Source: Parabacteroides sp. 52 (GTDB lineage: Bacteria > Bacteroidota > Bacteroidia > Bacteroidales > Tannerellaceae). Taken from it: a DNA stretch of 61,679 bases. The notes beneath the pieces were generated by a model, which saw only the letters and a list, made by a program, of their open reading frames with translations, did no database searches and was not told where the DNA came from. Where the stretch lies: positions 1 through 61,679 of the forward strand of contig NZ_QVMG01000013.1 in assembly GCF_010500925.1 (NCBI RefSeq). Direction: 5' to 3'. Below, one piece after another: positions 60,987 to 61,679 of the stretch (position 1 is its first letter; each line of letters begins with the position of its first letter). Made by a program: the position numbers and the translations under genes.

Positions 60987-61565
60987 TTAGAAAGATAGAC
61001 AATCGTAAGTTTCCATTAACTCGTCTTGTCTCAATCCTAAATATCGCTTAGTAATACTCACGGAACTATGATTATACAGTTCCATAAGCTTCACAAGTGC
61101 CATTTCTGCATTGTCAGAATTTTGGTTGTACACCTGTCTTCCAAACGTTTTTCTCATAAAATGCGTGGATATATTTCTGATGTTAAGATTGTACTCAACC
61201 TTGATCTCTTTAAGCTTCTGATTGATCCTCTGGATACTGAAAACTGTTCCTTTTTGAGACACAAGTATAGGAGAGTTGATACTAATCGGATTGATATTCT
61301 TGTAACATTCCGAAATATGTCGCTTTAGCTGTTGATTAATCCTGATCGTTCTGTTCTTACCTGTCTTTTTCTCTTGTATGCTAAATTCATCTGTATTTAG
61401 AATCTGTTTCCATCGAAGCGCAAGAATATCAGATATTCTTAATCCCCAAAAACTTCCTACCGCAATTAGTAAAGAGAAGTTATAATCTCCGTCTTTTGCT
61501 AATCGTCTGACAAGGTTTGTCATTTCATCCCAATTAAGGAAATCCGCTGTTGTTGGAAATTCCAT
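60987..61565 (-). CDS. Tyrosine recombinase catalytic domain, N-terminus probably cut off
   Basis: The 192-residue product is a tyrosine-recombinase catalytic domain: first Arg in FWGLRISDILALRW, H-x-x-R in STHFMRKTFGRQVY, the second histidine in YNHSSVSITKRYLG with the likely Tyr nucleophile right after. No N-terminal core-binding (SAM-like) domain is present. The frame begins abruptly (MEFPTTADFLNWDEM) about where an internal linker would be, and the start codon lies three bases from what looks like an IS21-type end. It may be the truncated integrase of the element in tRNA-Arg. Stand-alone catalytic-only recombinases of this size also exist. Confidence 0.75.
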   Translation of the reverse strand: MEFPTTADFLNWDEMTNLVRRLAKDGDYNFSLLIAVGSFWGLRISDILALRWKQILNTDEFSIQEKKTGKNRTIRINQQLKRHISECYKNINPISINSPILVSQKGTVFSIQRINQKLKEIKVEYNLNIRNISTHFMRKTFGRQVYNQNSDNAEMALVKLMELYNHSSVSITKRYLGLRQDELMETYDCLSF

Positions 61566-61567
61566 CG

Positions 61568-61679
61568 AAAGTGACCCCCTTCGGCCAATTTAAAGTGACC
61601 CCCTAAAGTTGCGTTTCAAAACGAGGTCATTTTTGTAGTTGTTTTTGAGGTTGGCAAACATTCTTTTTAGCCGGGGTTA
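61568..61679. mobile_element. Probable end of an IS21-type insertion sequence
   Basis: AAAGTGACCCCCT occurs at 61568-61580 and again at 61592-61604 (24-bp period). Tandem repeats of this kind occur at the ends of IS21-family elements of Bacteroidetes; no istA or istB is in the window. The element would extend to the right of the window. It adjoins the integrase start directly. Family call rests on memory of the end sequence only. Confidence 0.55.

Noticed and set aside
61605..61679. Possible end of a transposase gene at the right edge
   Set aside because: On the minus strand the frame has a stop codon right at the edge and only about 27 codons; nothing recognisable.

Overview
The window looks like a chromosome segment of a Bacteroidales bacterium, most like Parabacteroides or a close relative (genus is inference). 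Signs are repeated upstream matches to the Bacteroidetes -7 promoter box TAnnTTTG, HU-like proteins of the Bacteroidetes-only type, a gliding-type C-terminal sorting domain, a trp operon in the order B-E-G-D-C-F-A, and many lipobox signal peptides. No database search was run; family names rest on motifs read by eye.

Layout. 1-530: the start of a tyrosine integrase running off the left edge, and tRNA-Ser(UGA). 749-5014: lipoprotein thioredoxin, TonB-dependent receptor, lrgA-lrgB, and an HU-like/winged-helix protein. 5396-6664: family 88 glycoside hydrolase. 6928-22388: a seven-gene export operon mixing ABC and RND parts. It holds an ABC ATPase, an ABC permease with a peptidase-like periplasmic domain, TolC-like channel, adaptor, RND pump, a 1569-residue RND pump fused to an ABC ATPase, and a second ABC permease. 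22466-29430: trp operon with its own promoter, a Trp-rich leader peptide and an attenuator. 29866-31605: second HU-like gene and uxuA. 31800-37386: asparagine/aspartate catabolic operon (aspT, aspD, periplasmic asparaginase, porin). 37558-43983: a divergent 2-hydroxyacid dehydrogenase-like protein, L-aspartate dehydrogenase, nucleotidyltransferase, glyA and a GH20 hexosaminidase. 44235-56764: response-regulator/kinase, nhaA, a YigZ-type protein, uvrA, lytic transglycosylase, cell-envelope proteins and mdh.

At 56916-56958 lies the 3' half of a tRNA-Arg gene that stops at the anticodon loop. To its right is visibly more A+T-rich DNA: a six-gene operon of mostly unknown genes, a set of nested hairpins, a tyrosine recombinase catalytic domain, and what looks like the end of an IS21-type element. 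This is read as one end of an element integrated in tRNA-Arg. The conserved core is thus bordered on both sides by integrase/tRNA junctions.

Four signals stand out. (1) The RND-ABC fusion, whose ATPase domain seems to be split by a four-helix membrane insert. (2) Four intergenic arrays, each exactly four 22-nt dyads (88 nt); three share one sequence and the fourth keeps the architecture with an unrelated sequence. (3) An island lipoprotein built like the FtsI transpeptidase domain but lacking the catalytic Ser and Lys. (4) The trp leader peptide with three adjacent Trp codons before a terminator.
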